In this document: piece by piece, positions 12,417 to 23,690 of the stretch
How positions within the stretch are numbered: position 1 is the first letter of the stretch
How the letters are laid out: every line of letters starts with the position of its first letter
NCBI GenBank assembly: GCA_019671005.1
Contig: CM033724.1
Span: forward strand, 20,685,786-20,749,785
Source of the DNA: Hibiscus mutabilis
Taxonomy: Eukaryota; Streptophyta; Magnoliopsida; Malvales; Malvaceae
Reading direction: 5' to 3'
Length of the DNA stretch: 64,000 nt
The notes under the pieces: model-generated
What the model was told of the DNA's origin: nothing
The model's database searches: none
Seen by the model: the letters and a program-made list of their open reading frames with translations, nothing else
Translations under genes and position numbers: made by a program

Positions 12417-14402
12417 TGTAATACCCCAAAATTTACAATATTGTTTAAGGGTCATTTAGTACTAAGATAAGGGCTTAAATGCTTACTTAGTGACTAAATG
12501 ACAAAAATGTAAAAGTTAGGATTTTCTCAATTATGAACTGTGGAAAAGAAATTTTTGAGATTTTAAGGTGTCATATGGGAGAGAACGAGTAAAATAGGAT
12601 ACTCGCAAAGTTTGGCTGAAATCTAAGGAAAATTGGAATGGGAATTCAAAGTTAAAGTTTATTGACTAAAATGATAAGTTTCAAAACTTGGGGTGATAGA
12701 AGTAGAAATATGAAAAATTGAGGGACCAAAGTTGTAATTTCCCAAAAGTTAGGTGTTTTACTTTATAAATAGATAGAGCACCTATAGATGTGGATCGAAT
12801 GAGGAATTACTGGTTTGATCAGATATTTCGATTATTGGAAAATCGTAGTCAAAGTTTAAGTAGAATTTGGATACTCAAATCAAAGTGAGAAAGTATGAAA
12901 TTTTGCCATATGATAGAAAAAAGTTATAAAAGTCATTTCCACGTGTTGAAGAATTTATCAATAATTATATTATCCTATACATGGATTAAACAGATTATGG
13001 AGAAAAATCTAATATAGATTACGAGAATAAAAATACAGTATAAGATATTGAATTTAGATCGAACTGCAAAGTTAAGCGTGCTTGGGACATAGGATGGGTG
13101 ACCTATTGGGAAGGTCTCATGTCAGTAATTGAGACTGATAAAAGAAATCAACTCGAGTTAATATTATTCGTATGGATATCATATAAAGGATTTTTAAGAG
13201 AATTTTATCCGATAAAGATTTCGGATAAATTATCAATATATTGAACCGAGTCAAAATTTCAAGATTTTGATTTTTACAAAACTGTGGAATATTTTGTAGG
13301 TCAACAATATTTATTTATGGAGATTAGAATTATGAGAATTTAAGATTTTACCCGATAGTTTGGAAAATGGAAAATCGTAGTAAGTGATTATCGGGTAATC
13401 AGATCGAATTAGAATTTTAAAGGCAATTCCATAGGCTATGGAAAATTTATAAAATAATATTTTTATGAATATTTTAATGTTTCTAGTTGGAATCTAACCA
13501 TACTTGGTTCCATTTTTACAAAATGGCAAAATTTTGTGATTTAAGTGACTAGTTTTGGTAATTTGGTCACAATGGTGATTTTGAAATATTTTGAAAGTAC
13601 CATGGGTAACGTGGTAATTTCCCATATGAAAGCATTACTCTAGTTTGGTTAGAGTTGAATGGGATTTGGTAGGAATTGAAGTAGAATGGCAACTAGTAAA
13701 TATAAACTCAATTGGGGGACATTTTGGTAAAATAAAATAAAATGAATAAAAATTCACTTTTAACTTTACATGTGGCATAAAATAAGAAAAATATGAACAA
13801 ATTTTTTCATCTTCCTCCATGTATTTCAAAACTAACTAGGAAAAGGGGAAAAATACTCAAATTTTTCAAGGCAATTTTGAAGGCTTTAAAGCAAGATTCA
13901 AGTTTGGATCCGAATCAAAAGAAGGTTAAAGGTGCTATGAAAGAAATGATCGAATAGAACTTAATGAAGAAAGCTAATAAATGGCCCAGGTGAGTGCATT
14001 TTATTTATTTATTATATATGTGAGATGAATGAATGTATTTTTTAATCTGTATACATATAATGTGAAGAAGACTTGCAATAAGTAACTTTGATAATAATGA
14101 AAATGTATGTTAATCAAAGTTATGTAAATGGTATGAAGTACTAAGTGGCATGTGTGATACATGGATATGGAATAATGATTTATCTAAGTTTAATCGGATT
14201 TCAAATTTTGGGTATGAAATGCCCATTATTGAATTATGGTTGATAGTTTTGATAAATTGGATTCTGCAGATGAAATATGAGATGTGAATTGCCCTATTAT
14301 ATGAACAATGATGATTGATCTATAAGGAAATAAATTGCCCAAGTACTAGTGTGAAGTCTTGGTATAATTGGATATCCAAAAAGAGTCATAGCAGCTGCGA
14401 AC

Positions 14403-14784
14403 CAGCACTACGGTGCTGAGATAAAGTAGGCACTACGGTGCTGAAGGGAAAGTAGGTACTACGGTGCTGAAGGTATGAGGAGCAAAGAACGTCCTCGAGT
14501 ACGTACTCACCATTAGACGCTACGGCGTTGTAGACACTACAGTGTCGGACTCGTATACCATGAGTTCAATGAGAATCTTTGGTATAGTTAGATATCCATA
14601 AGGTCTTAGCAGCTGCATCAAAGCATTGCGGTGCAGGAAAGACTCTACGGAGTCAGTTCAAACACTACGGTGTTAAAAAGCACAAAATGTGCTAGGATGA
14701 GGAGCAAAGAGCGTCATCGAGTGCGTACACATCTCAGTCGCTTCGACGGTGCAGACGCTAAGGCGTCGTAGACACTACGGTGTC
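14403..14784 (+). repeat. Hairpin array in LTR-3
   Basis: Intact members include AGCAC/GTGCT (14404-14417), ACGC/GCGT (14517-14528), GACTC/GAGTC (14641-14654), AACAC/GTGTT (14661-14674), GACGC/GCGTC (14754-14767) and GACAC/GTGTC (14771-14784), nearly all around TACG. One unit near 14534 keeps the GACAC/GTGTC stem but has loop TACA. The unit that has a TTCG loop in LTR-1 has lost its 3' arm here. Confidence 0.8.
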
Positions 14785-14823
14785 ACGATGACTCGTATAC
14801 CATAGCTTCACATGATTGTTGTA

Positions 14824-15165
14824 CTTTGGGCTATGATAAAGGAAATGATATGCAAATGATTGCATGATGAAATTATGATTATGATAAAGGAAATGATATG
14901 CAAATGGCTGCATGATGAAATTATGATTATGATAAAAGAAATGATATGCAAATGATTGCAAAAATGAAAGTATGGCTATGATAAGGAAATGATATGTATA
15001 TGATTGCATGATAAAAATATGGCTATAATAAAGGATAGGACATGCAAATGATTGCATTACTAAAGTATGACTATGTTAAAGGATATGATATGCAAATGAT
15101 TGCATGATAAAATTATGACTATGTTAAAGAATATGATATGCAAATGATTACGTGATAAAAGTATG
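14824..15165 (+). repeat. Tandem repeats of about 48 bp in LTR-3
   Basis: The longest version of this tract, with about seven units. The 99-residue minus-strand ORF at 14758-15057 is a translation of the repeat (it shows a periodic pattern) and is not a gene. Confidence 0.75.
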
Positions 15166-15654
15166 ACTACTTGATCATAAACCATTGATATCATGATTTT
15201 ATGACAAATTTGATAGATGATATGAATCATATTGACAACATGTTTATGTTGAAGAAATTTTAATGCATATGAACACTTGATGAACATAGAACAATGATGA
15301 CATGCTCTTAAGATAGTCATGATACATGGTTAATTCTGCATATACAAATAGCTTGATTTAATATTATGGTTATAATACTTGAAATGCAATTATGCAAGTA
15401 GTTAAGCTAAAAAGCTTAATGTACACATGACTGGTAAAACAGATCAAATCTTGTGATTGGAATATTACATTGGTCAAATGAACTATACAAGTAAAGCAGT
15501 TCTATATATGATAAAATGTTAACAATTGCAAATGAAAATCATTTGCCATCATGCATAACTGTGTTATTATAATTATTGTTTATATTTTTATGATTATGTT
15601 TCATTAAGTTGTATTTAACGTGTGTTTTGTATCACACGTAGGTACTTCAGATAA

Positions 15655-15970
15655 GATAGCAAAGCACATCATTGGATCAAGTTCGCTTTGTATTATCGTT
15701 GGATCAAGTTAGAGGGGCGTGAATCAAATTTAATAAGTAGCTATTTTGTATGAACAGAAACATCCTAAGTTTTGATAAATTAAAATATTAGGGGCATGAA
15801 CCAAATTTAAATAAGTAGTTATTTTGATAAAAAAAAATTAAAATTGTCTGAAAACTAGAAACATGACTTTAAGTTTTGAGAAATTAAGAATATTAGAAAA
15901 GACGATTGAAAGAAAATCGAATTTAAATTTAGTTGGTTGTTTATTGTGTAGTGATTTTTAAAAAACTTTA
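15655..15970 (+). repeat. Scrambled, internally duplicated end of LTR-3
   Basis: Phrases from the last 300 bp of the LTR appear twice or in altered order. A stretch near 15710-15785 recurs, diverged, at about 15790-15900, and the GGATCAAGTT phrase is repeated at about 15675 and 15702. LTR-1 and LTR-2 have a single collinear copy. It looks like local slippage or repair-associated shuffling before or during the truncation at 15974. Confidence 0.55.
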
Positions 15971-15974
15971 AGTC

Positions 15975-17222
15975 GACATTGATATTAATGAAAAAGTATA
16001 TTGATCAAAGTTAGCAAATAACATGAAATATTAAATGTATATGTGATACATTGATATGGCACAAAGATATATATAAGATTCCATGGTCCATGATCTATAT
16101 TGATGCTTTGAACATGAAATATTGAAATATCCATAGAGTCCAGTATAGTTGCATCATACAAGATGATATGATTTCATGTTTTTTTACTACTACGGTGTCA
16201 CACCCACCTTAGGGACCCAAGCCCTAGGTGTTGCACCCTGGGGATCCAAGCTCATGGTGCCAAGTGCACTAAAGAGGTACTTTTATGAGGAGAAAATAGC
16301 GTCATCGAGTACGTAACATACACCTTGGGGACCTAAGCCCTTGGTGTGCACCCTGGGGATCCAAGCCCATAGTGCTAATGGCACTAACGCGGTGCCTAAA
16401 TGAGGAGCAAAGAGCGTCCTCGAGTATGTACTCATTTACAAGTTCAAGTTAGACACTCAGGTGTCTTATACATGTGACTCTAGTACCTTGATCTCATATT
16501 ATTTACTTTGGGCTATCTTTAAAAGAAGGTTATACTGTAAATGATTACATGATGACTGATAAATACCGATAACATGATATTTATACTTGTTTTATGATAT
16601 GATATAAAATGTATTGGAATCACTTGTCATTTTGTAGGAAATATATTGCACTATTTTATGACCGAGAATTGACTTTGATAAGTTTATTTTATATGATTCT
16701 CTACATTGAAAATATTTACTTTAAATTATAGTTGCCTTACTAAGTCGTTACTTAGCGTGTGCTGTTTCAAACGTAGGATATCGGAAACTTATCGGAAGAG
16801 GAATCATGCATGTTAATCAAGCTGCAATATGCCAAACATCAGTAAGACATTCTAATTTTATGATATTCTCTAGTGGGCATGTAATAATTTATTCGTTAGT
16901 TGTTTTAAAGATAAAATTTTAATTGTTGTTTATCGCGTAATAATTTTAAATCCAAGAAAGGGATTAGGCAGTGTACCTAGTTTTCACCCTGAGTTACATA
17001 CTTATTTAATTAACTGACTTATAAATTTTACAAACCAGTTCAGGGTCGAAACTAGTTGTGCATACCTAACATTGTTTTAAATCAGAAACCGAAAAAAGGC
17101 CAACCATTGGACTAGATAAGCAAGAATAGTATAAAAAATTTACAAGTCAGGAAATCAGTTAAATAATACTGTGACATCTTCAATGTGTATTTAATCATCG
17201 AATATACGTTTAGGGTGTTACA
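15975..17222 (+). repeat. LTR-0, right part of the split 3' LTR
   Basis: Corresponds to the second half of LTR-1 (from about 4535 to its end) with clear divergence and ends GGTGTTACA at 17222. Together with 265-2873 it makes one LTR interrupted by the tandem array. Its hairpin section (16196-16466) uses different loops from LTR-1 but keeps the conserved block at 16286 and 16401. Confidence 0.65.
16196..16466 (+). repeat. Hairpin array of LTR-0 with a different loop
   Basis: Inverted repeats with long, similar interiors: CACC/GGTG around TTAGGGACCCAAG (16205-16230), GCACC/GGTGC around a GGGATCCAAG core (16233-16260), CACC/GGTG around GGGGACCTAAGCCC (about 16321-16346), and a fourth near 16348-16375. 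Short ones are GGCAC/GTGCC (about 16380-16396) and GACAC-TCAG-GTGTC (16452-16465). The interior core (GGGA-C-AAGC) is conserved while the closing stems alternate between CACC/GGTG and GCACC/GGTGC types. Confidence 0.7.
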
Positions 17223-17644
17223 AATATCATAAAAAATTACAGTGTAAACTAAATCATATATCATTAAACTTTAGATGTATTGTCAAAGGGTTAAGAATAT
17301 CTATAAATAGATATTACCTTGTAATCACCTTTACACTATTAAAAAAATTATCAATTTGGAATGATGAGTTTTGGTCATTAAATATTCACGCTTTTTTGAA
17401 AAACGTAACATTAATGACTATTTTACTAAAAATAATAGTTTAGTGACCATAACAGAAAAATGAGAATAATTTACCGACTAATGCTGATGTTTACCCTTTA
17501 AATAATGTTATATACATATGCAGATCAAAGTCAAAAAATTTAAATTTTACTGTCAAAAAGTTTATGTAAGTAAACAGTGGTGTGAATTTCCTTTTAAGTA
17601 TGTCAACTATTTTTAAGGGATATTAATATTATTTTAAAATGATA
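17223..17644. other. Non-genic AT-rich DNA
   Basis: Follows the LTR-0 end. No coding signature, LTR, primer site or repeat pair could be recognised. It ends at the terminal inverted repeat of the MITE. Confidence 0.5.
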
Positions 17645-18350
17645 GTCTTGTTTGGTAATTAGCGGATAACAGATAGCTAATAGCGGATTACACTAGCTGA
17701 TAGCTTATTGTATTAGCTGATTTGACTAGCAAATTTTATTTGCTGATTGAATAAAAGTGTTTGGTAAAATTAACTGATAGCTGATAGTTGTTTGGTTATT
17801 TAAACAAGCAAAATGACATTCAATGAAATAATTATATTCGATACTTGTTTTGAATAGTTTATTAGTTATCAATATTTTTATCTATTAATATTAATTAGAT
17901 TATGAAAAATAATTTTTAATATAACATTACTAAGCATATTTGAAGGATCTATATATTAATTTATTATTTATATAAATATTTTAATATAATTTAATTAATT
18001 ATTAAATTTAAATAAAATATAAATGTGTGAGAATAAAAAGAAAAAACAAAAACTATTAGTTTACAAATGTCACAATCTAAATACGTGAGAGTGGAGGATT
18101 AAAATAGAAAATGTTAAATTTAGGTTATTTTGAGATTTTATATAATTTTTAAGGGTAAAATGATCTTTATAACTTTTATGTCAAAATCTCTAATTTCAAA
18201 AAGCTCATATTAGCAGGTTTTTAAAAATTAGAGGTTTCACCTCAATCCACCATTCACCAAACATCCAAATTAGCGAATTTGATCGGTCAAACTTTTAATA
18301 TTAGCTCAAACCACTAATTTTGGCTCAAACCGCTATTTACCAAACACGAC
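17645..18350. mobile_element. hAT-like MITE of about 0.7 kb
   Basis: The left end GTCTTGTTTGGTAATTAGCGG is the inverted complement of the right end with few mismatches (the right end read on the minus strand begins GTCGTGTTTGGTAAATAGCGG). Subterminal TAGCGG and AGCTGAT words are repeated. The flanking octamers AAATGATA (17637-17644) and CAATGTTA (18351-18358) agree at six of eight positions, as expected for an old 8-bp hAT target duplication. No transposase frame is present. The inverted ends are seen; the superfamily is inferred. Confidence 0.65.
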
Positions 18351-19150
18351 CAATGTTAATTTTGTTTTTAATATTTTTATTATAAAATTTGTAAAAAAAT
18401 ATTTTTGAAAAGTTGGCATTTTCAAATTTTTTGTGTCGTCAATAATCTTTATAGAGAGTGGTTAAAAGCTTTCGTTCGACATCTTCTCCTCTTCCTTAAG
18501 TTGTCGGTTCAATAATCATTAGGAGCAAATTTACCTTTCTCCCCCTTAAGTAGGAATTGTCTAAAAAAAAGTTTTCTTGTGTCAATTTTATTTAAGGGGG
18601 TGCAGACATATATATTTTTAAGGGATATCTATATCGTCTGATGTCAATTTTATTTTTAATAAATTTTATAATAAAATTTATATAAAAAATAGGTTGGCAT
18701 TTCAAGTTTTCAGTTGGCTCCACGGGTGTACACATGTTTAAGTTAATGGAAAGACTTATATTAGTGATACTTTGAATTTGTGGATCAATTTGAAATAAGG
18801 GTAATAGTGTAAGGATGTTTGTTTGGTTGAATTAACTTTATTTTTGTCTTTTTAATTTTGTTTATGATAAAAGAACATTAATGTCCAGGATGGAAAGTGT
18901 TATTCATGCCAGCGAACATGGTCAATTTTATATTAAGCATTCAAAAAGTTTTAAGTTGCAACATGCCATTTATGTTCGCCAACTCTGTTTTCTTTTGAGC
19001 AGAAATGGAGTTATAGCCGATGCCCCCAGCACCGCTCGCTTGCTCCATTTTTTTGAATTGACTTGTCTTGGATATCTAAGGTGCGTTTTAATGATTGTTA
19101 TTTTGTTTGGATTTAAATTTTATTATTAGTTTAAAAAATATCACAGAACA
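18351..19150. other. Non-genic AT-rich DNA with a diverged direct repeat
   Basis: A stretch near 18359-18425 (an AT-rich tract ending in a GTTGGCATTTTC-like phrase) recurs at about 18645-18710. A plus-strand ORF of 82 codons (18881-19129) resembles no protein I recognise and is probably chance. Confidence 0.4.
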
Positions 19151-19560
19151 GGATCATAAAGGATTTGTATTATTGATAATTATAACACTTACAAGTGATG
19201 AGTATATGTATGATTACAAGAAGACCTAAATATACAAAAATAAGGAAAGTCAATTCCCGGGCGACCGTACCAAAAATTCGAGTTCCTTTTGAATTTCCTT
19301 CTTGATCAATGACAACTGCAGCATTGTCATCATATCGTATTATCATTCCGTTGTCACATTTGAGTTCTTTACAAGTACATACAATTACAGCTTTGATCAC
19401 TTCTGATCTTTCTAGAGGTGTATTTGATACTGTTTCCTTTATCACAACAAAGGTTTGAATAAGATTAGATAATTTAATATTTACTTTTGATATACACAAG
19501 GTAAAATTAGATTGAATAAGATTAGATTTGATTAGATGATTCTAATATGATTTTTGTCTC
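19150..19560 (-). repeat. 3' LTR of minus-strand copia element 1
   Basis: The stretch 19165-19250 matches 55740-55835, the 5' LTR end of the second copia element, in the same orientation. It lies downstream of the RNase H remnant on the minus strand, so it is the 3' LTR. The match is interrupted by the rpl14-like insert at about 19252-19457 and resumes on its far side with the GATTAGAT-rich sequence at 19508-19550. Exact ends are not clear. Confidence 0.6.
19252..19457 (-). pseudogene. rpl14: Plastid-derived rpl14 fragment (NUPT) inside a copia LTR
   Basis: Minus-strand translation of about 66 residues reads like the central-to-C-terminal part of chloroplast ribosomal protein uL14, with recognisable stretches PLERSEV, TCKELK, GMIIRYDDNAAVVIDQEGN and GTRIFG. 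The gene is normally about 122 codons, so both ends are missing. Compared with the usual plastid protein, several changes look like C-to-T decay (Arg to Cys twice, Pro to Ser). It is a nuclear insert of plastid DNA, possibly by way of the mitochondrion. Copia LTR sequence flanks it on both sides. Confidence 0.85.
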
Positions 19561-20330
19561 TGATATGCTACCGCAAGATAGAGGATCCATCGGAGACACC
19601 AATCTTGGACCAAAAATGAAGGAAGTGATTCCGTCCAAGTAGTTTGGTGATAGTGTCTGCAATTTGAGCTTTGGATGGGATGTGTTGAACAAGTAGTGAT
19701 CCCGCAGCAACTAAGTTACGAACAAAGAAGTAATCAAGTGCAAGATGCTTCATACGTGAATGAAATACTGAATTTTTGGAAACATATGTGGTACTAAGAT
19801 TGTCACAAAAGAAAGATGGTGGTTTGCTTAATGCCACGCCAATTTCCTGAAGATGATGTTGAACCCAAAGTACTTCAGCAATTGCATTTTCCATAGCGCG
19901 GTATTCAGCTTTTGTGGAGGAAAGAGAGATAGTATTTTAATAAGCTGATTTCCATGAGATGAGATTAAAACAAAGATAAATAACATATCCAGTAGTGGAT
20001 CTGCCATCCGTGGAGGATCCGCCCCAGTATGCATCGACAAATGTAGGGAAGATGTCGAACGAAAAAGAATGACATGGCATAATGTACATTTTAGATAGCG
20101 TATGATGCGTTTAGCCGTTGTCCAATGTACATGTGAAAGACAATGCATGTATTACGATAGATGATTCATGACACATGGCAATATTCAGATGAGTCAGCAT
20201 GAGAAATTGAAGAAGCCTAAGTAATTGTCGATAACTATAGATATCTAGTGTCATGGATGGCTTAGGCGGAGGTAGTTTGTCAGAAGAAGAAATATGTGTG
20301 GAAATTGCTTTGGCATTTTTCATATGAAAC
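19561..20330 (-). pseudogene. Copia element 1: RNase H region of pol
   Basis: Minus-strand fragments in overlapping frames (19568-19894, 19828-20148, 20111-20323) resemble the C-terminal RNase H of Ty1/copia polyproteins. Recognisable points are a FCDNLS stretch with the catalytic-type Asp, a MKHLALDYFFVR stretch and an HIPSK-IADT stretch before the C-terminus. Frame changes near 19880 and 20120 break it. The same region of a second element is at 50119-50790, so the family is multicopy here. Confidence 0.8.
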
Positions 20331-20344
20331 TAAGCCAAGATATC

Positions 20345-21045
20345 TTAGATGTATTGCGCTTGAGATAGAAACAAACCGGTTGGAGTAGAAATAGCCTCAA
20401 TGCCAAGAAAGTGACTGAGTAAGCTCATATCATTCAAAGCAAACATCGTACATAACAAGTTGGTGAAGTAAAAAGTGAAATCAATATCATTATCAGTAAG
20501 CATAAAATCATCCACGTATACTAGAAAGTACACAATGACTCCCTTGGATTATAGATGAAGAGTGATGCACCAGCCTTTGATTTCTTGAAACCAAATCGAA
20601 AGAGAAATTTAAAGAGTTCAATATACCATGCCTTCGGTGTCTGCTTTAGTCCATACAAGGTCTTACATAACTGAAAAACATGAGATGGTTTTGCAAAGTC
20701 AACGTATCTTAGAGGTTGTTCTAGATAGTCTTCTTTATATAAGGTGTCATTTAAGAAGACATTATTAATATCAAATTGTTTGATGGGCCGTACATGATGG
20801 AGTGCAAGAGTACAAATAATACGCACCGTAATAGGTTTTTACACAAGACTGAAGGTCTCAAAATAGTCTCGGCCAGCTTCTTTAGAATACCCCTTCCCTA
20901 CTAATCTGACTTTGTATAGATCAACGGTGCCATCAAGTTGACATTTCACACAGAACACCGACTTGCACCATACGATGTATTGCTTAAACTGTAGAACAAG
21001 ATCCCACGTATGTTTGTGCATCAAGACACAAAGCGCATCTTCCAT
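20345..21045 (-). pseudogene. Copia element 1: reverse transcriptase
   Basis: Three minus-strand segments follow copia RT order: N-terminal (20839-21045, with TWDLV and the YKVRLVGKGY stretch), middle (20521-20826, with FDINNVFLN, LYGLKQTPKAWY and SLFIYN), and the catalytic segment (20345-20533). The YVDD active-site box is intact at 20507-20518. Frame changes fall near 20525 and 20830. The intact YVDD in an otherwise broken enzyme suggests moderate age. The lineage looks Ale/Retrofit-like from the gag of the second copy, which is an inference. Confidence 0.85.
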
Positions 21046-22015
21046 GACTTGTCTTCATAACGGATCTTTGAGAGCTTGAGTAACAATCTTCGACTCTAAT
21101 GTGGAAGGAAAATGATGATATATAGTAGTATTAATAAATGAAGGACCAAAGTACCTTGGATTTGACCGGCGAAGGCGTGGTTGTTGAGAATCCTACCATG
21201 GCAATTTAGTTGAGACATCTTGTTATGGCAGATCAGCCAAATGGAGTTGGTGTAGTAATTGGATCATCATATTATCATGTTATATTAGGCAAGTAAGCTA
21301 GTACTGCAGCTGGTTCATCATTTTGTCATGGCATAGCACTCAAGAGAGGTGTGAAAGGTGTTGATAATATAGCAGGTAACAATATTAGAGGAGGATGCTA
21401 CAACATAGTGGGTGCACATCATGTAGCAAAAGGAAATATGTGAGGAACAACCCAAACATGGTGAGTGACATGGATTCTGTTGGTGTCCGGATTCAAGAAA
21501 TTATAAGTAGACTACGTCACAAAATATCCAAGAAAAACACATTCAGCGGATTATGGCTCAAGTTTATGATTCATGTATGATCACAACCAAGCAAAGCATA
21601 AACATCCGAATGGTTGAAGCTTGTCATAGTTTAGTGCTTGTTTATAAAGTATAGAGTATGATGATATATTATCCAGTATTGGTGTTGGCACCCGGTTGAT
21701 GAGATAAACACCCGTTTGAAAGCATGAGGCCAATACTCTGTTGGAAGATATGCAAAGTAAAGTAGAGAAAGACCAGTCTCCACTATGTGATGATGTCTCC
21801 GTTTAATAGTCCCATTATCTTTAGGAGTATGAGGCAATAAAGTGAAGTGTGAAATAATTTCTAAATTCAAAATGGGCAATAGCATAACAAACTCACCACT
21901 ATTATTAGAGAAGAGACACAATAGTCTAATTGAAAAAGAATTCAACAAGCCTTTTAAACTGAGGAAATATAGTCGCAACACCATATTTCTTCTTCATCAT
22001 GTATAACCAAATATA
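21046..22015 (-). pseudogene. Copia element 1: integrase remnant, cut by LTR B
   Basis: The minus-strand ORF 21631-21984 resembles the catalytic core of copia integrase (NSGEFVML, PHTPKDNGTIKRRHHH, the YWPHAF stretch). The Asp before the NGGEF-type motif reads Asn and the catalytic Glu before RRH reads Lys, so the core is dead. The stretch 21046-21630 is the decayed link to RT. The element stops at 22015, where gypsy LTR B begins, so its 5' part (rest of integrase, protease, gag, 5' LTR) is not seen here. Confidence 0.75.
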
Positions 22016-22771
22016 TGTAACGACCCAAATTTCTCGAGTCAACAATGGGTGTTGACCTTGGTCTTGGACCAATACGTTGGGTCAAATGTTCAGGTTATGT
22101 TGGGCTTTGTTGTTGGGCTTGTTTAGGGGTTTTGGGCTTGGCTTATGATGAGTTTTAAGAAAGGGTATTATGGTAAAAGCCATATTGGAAGACAAAGGTT
22201 GTGGGAGCCTTAATTTTTCTGCTGGAAAAGGGACAAGGGTGATATCACCTTGCCCTCGTCTTCATACTATCTCTTTCCTTCTTCCTCTTTCATGGTGAGT
22301 GTTTGAGTTTGGATAAATCTTGGATGTTTTAGTGGGAATCTCGGATTGAGGCTTGAGGAGAAGTTGCTCATCACCCAAAGATCTATCTCTTGAGGTAAAT
22401 ATCTCCAGCATTGCTGGAAGTTGGATTTGAAGCTTGGAGCAAGGGAAAAGAGGTGGAAGAAGCTTGGTTGTTGCCTTAGTTCGTGAATCTTTGCTTGAGG
22501 TCAGTACATCTCTGACTCCTACATTTCATGAGCCTCATAAGATGATTGCTTTGTGTGGTTTATAGTTTGGGTTGTATGGTTGAGGTTTTAGAAGCTTAAA
22601 CCCCCATTAATGGCAAATCAAAGATGATATGTTGATAAGCCATAAAACGGATAGAAAACCACCTATTATATTCTCAATAACTTGTAGGATCGTTTTGGGA
22701 CTTAACCATAGAGGTTAGGGGTGGGATTGAGGAAATCCTGAGCTCCAGATTTTGAAATCTGGGCTCACGTG

Positions 22772-23176
22772 CCGATACGGGGCAGTAGCGTATCGGTACA
22801 CCTTCGTTATAAGGGAGACGATATGTGAAGGCGTACCAGTATGCCTTCTCGTGTATCCGTACCCCTTGCTTGATAAGGATTCTAGTAACATTTTGTCGTA
22901 CTGGTACGCTAGGGCGTATCGGTATGTATTGTTGCATTGCCTGAGAAAGGCTTAGCGTACCAGTACACGTATGTGGGAGCATCGGTATGGGGGTAGATCG
23001 GTATGGGACAATCCTAGTACCAATAAAGCGTACCGGTATAGTACATAACGTATCGGTACGGCTTGTGGTCTAATTCATTTAAACCTAGTTAGCGTATCGG
23101 TACTCATGGTGGAGTGTCAATACCAATAGGGCAGTGCCGATACTCACCTTAGAGTATCGATACTCGCTGGGCAATC
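22772..23176. repeat. GTAYCGRTAC decamer array in LTR B
   Basis: More than a dozen perfect or near copies of a self-complementary decamer (GTATCGGTAC, GTACCGGTAC, GTATCGATAC) at irregular spacing and in both orientations. Neighbouring copies form inverted repeats, for example CCGATACG (22772-22779) with CGTATCGG (22789-22796). Similar arrays are in LTRs C, D and G. Confidence 0.75.
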
Positions 23177-23690
23177 TGCCCAAGAAAGTTGAGTTTGCGT
23201 TCGGGAGTTCTATAATTCGTGGTAAAGGGTCTGGTGGGTCCCTAAAGGTATAAAACAAACTCTAAAGCTGAGAAATCGAGGTTAGTAACCCGTATGTGGA
23301 TTAATTGCTTGGTAATAGTTGGGTAAGTTGCTTGGACTAGTAATCAATAGGGATCCGTGGTGGATCAGTTGCTGCTACGTAGTAGCTTGGGGTCGTTGTT
23401 GTGTGCCGAAGGGATGCCAACATAGGTTGGTTGCCTCGAATAATAGGATGGTCTAACGAGAAAGGCGTAAATAAATCTTAAAGACATATATTAATTAGTG
23501 TAACAAACGAGTTATGCCTTGGGGCAATGGTTATGGTTGGCTGGATATCTTTTATCTCTCGGTGAGATATATTGATGTTCGGGGGAGCATGTTTTATCGT
23601 ATGTGTCTTGGTTAGGAATCCAGATGTCCTAGAGTCAGTGCAAGGGTACTTAAATAAAAGGATGGGTACTCCAGGTTATGTGATCGAGTA

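Larger units (their letters stand above)
12417..15974 (+). repeat. LTR-3 of the tandem gypsy array, truncated at its 3' end
   Basis: Matches LTR-1 and LTR-2 from its TG start (TATA box 12764-12771) to about 15655. The following 320 bp contain LTR-end phrases that are duplicated and partly out of order. The match stops at AAGTC (15970-15974), roughly 95 bp before the expected TTACA end, and no primer site follows. Sequence of the LTR-0 type resumes at 15975. Confidence 0.8.

Noticed and set aside
14758..15320. Minus-strand ORFs of 99 and 86 codons in LTR-3 (and the similar 5292-5492 in LTR-1)
   Set aside because: They are translations of the 48-bp tandem repeats; the periodic residue pattern mirrors the DNA repeat, and the reading is not kept in LTR-2.
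16498..17222. A separate solo LTR unrelated to the array
   Set aside because: It continues collinearly from 15975 and matches the second half of LTR-1, completing the half LTR at 265-2873, so a split LTR-0 is the simpler reading.
18881..19129. Plus-strand ORF of 82 codons between the MITE and copia element 1
   Set aside because: No recognisable domain, no splice or promoter context, and the length is within chance for this composition.
22752..22982. Overlapping ORFs on both strands rich in Tyr/Arg/Val
   Set aside because: Translations of the GTAYCGRTAC array; the same happens at 38424-38930, 45595-46006 and 47224-47529.
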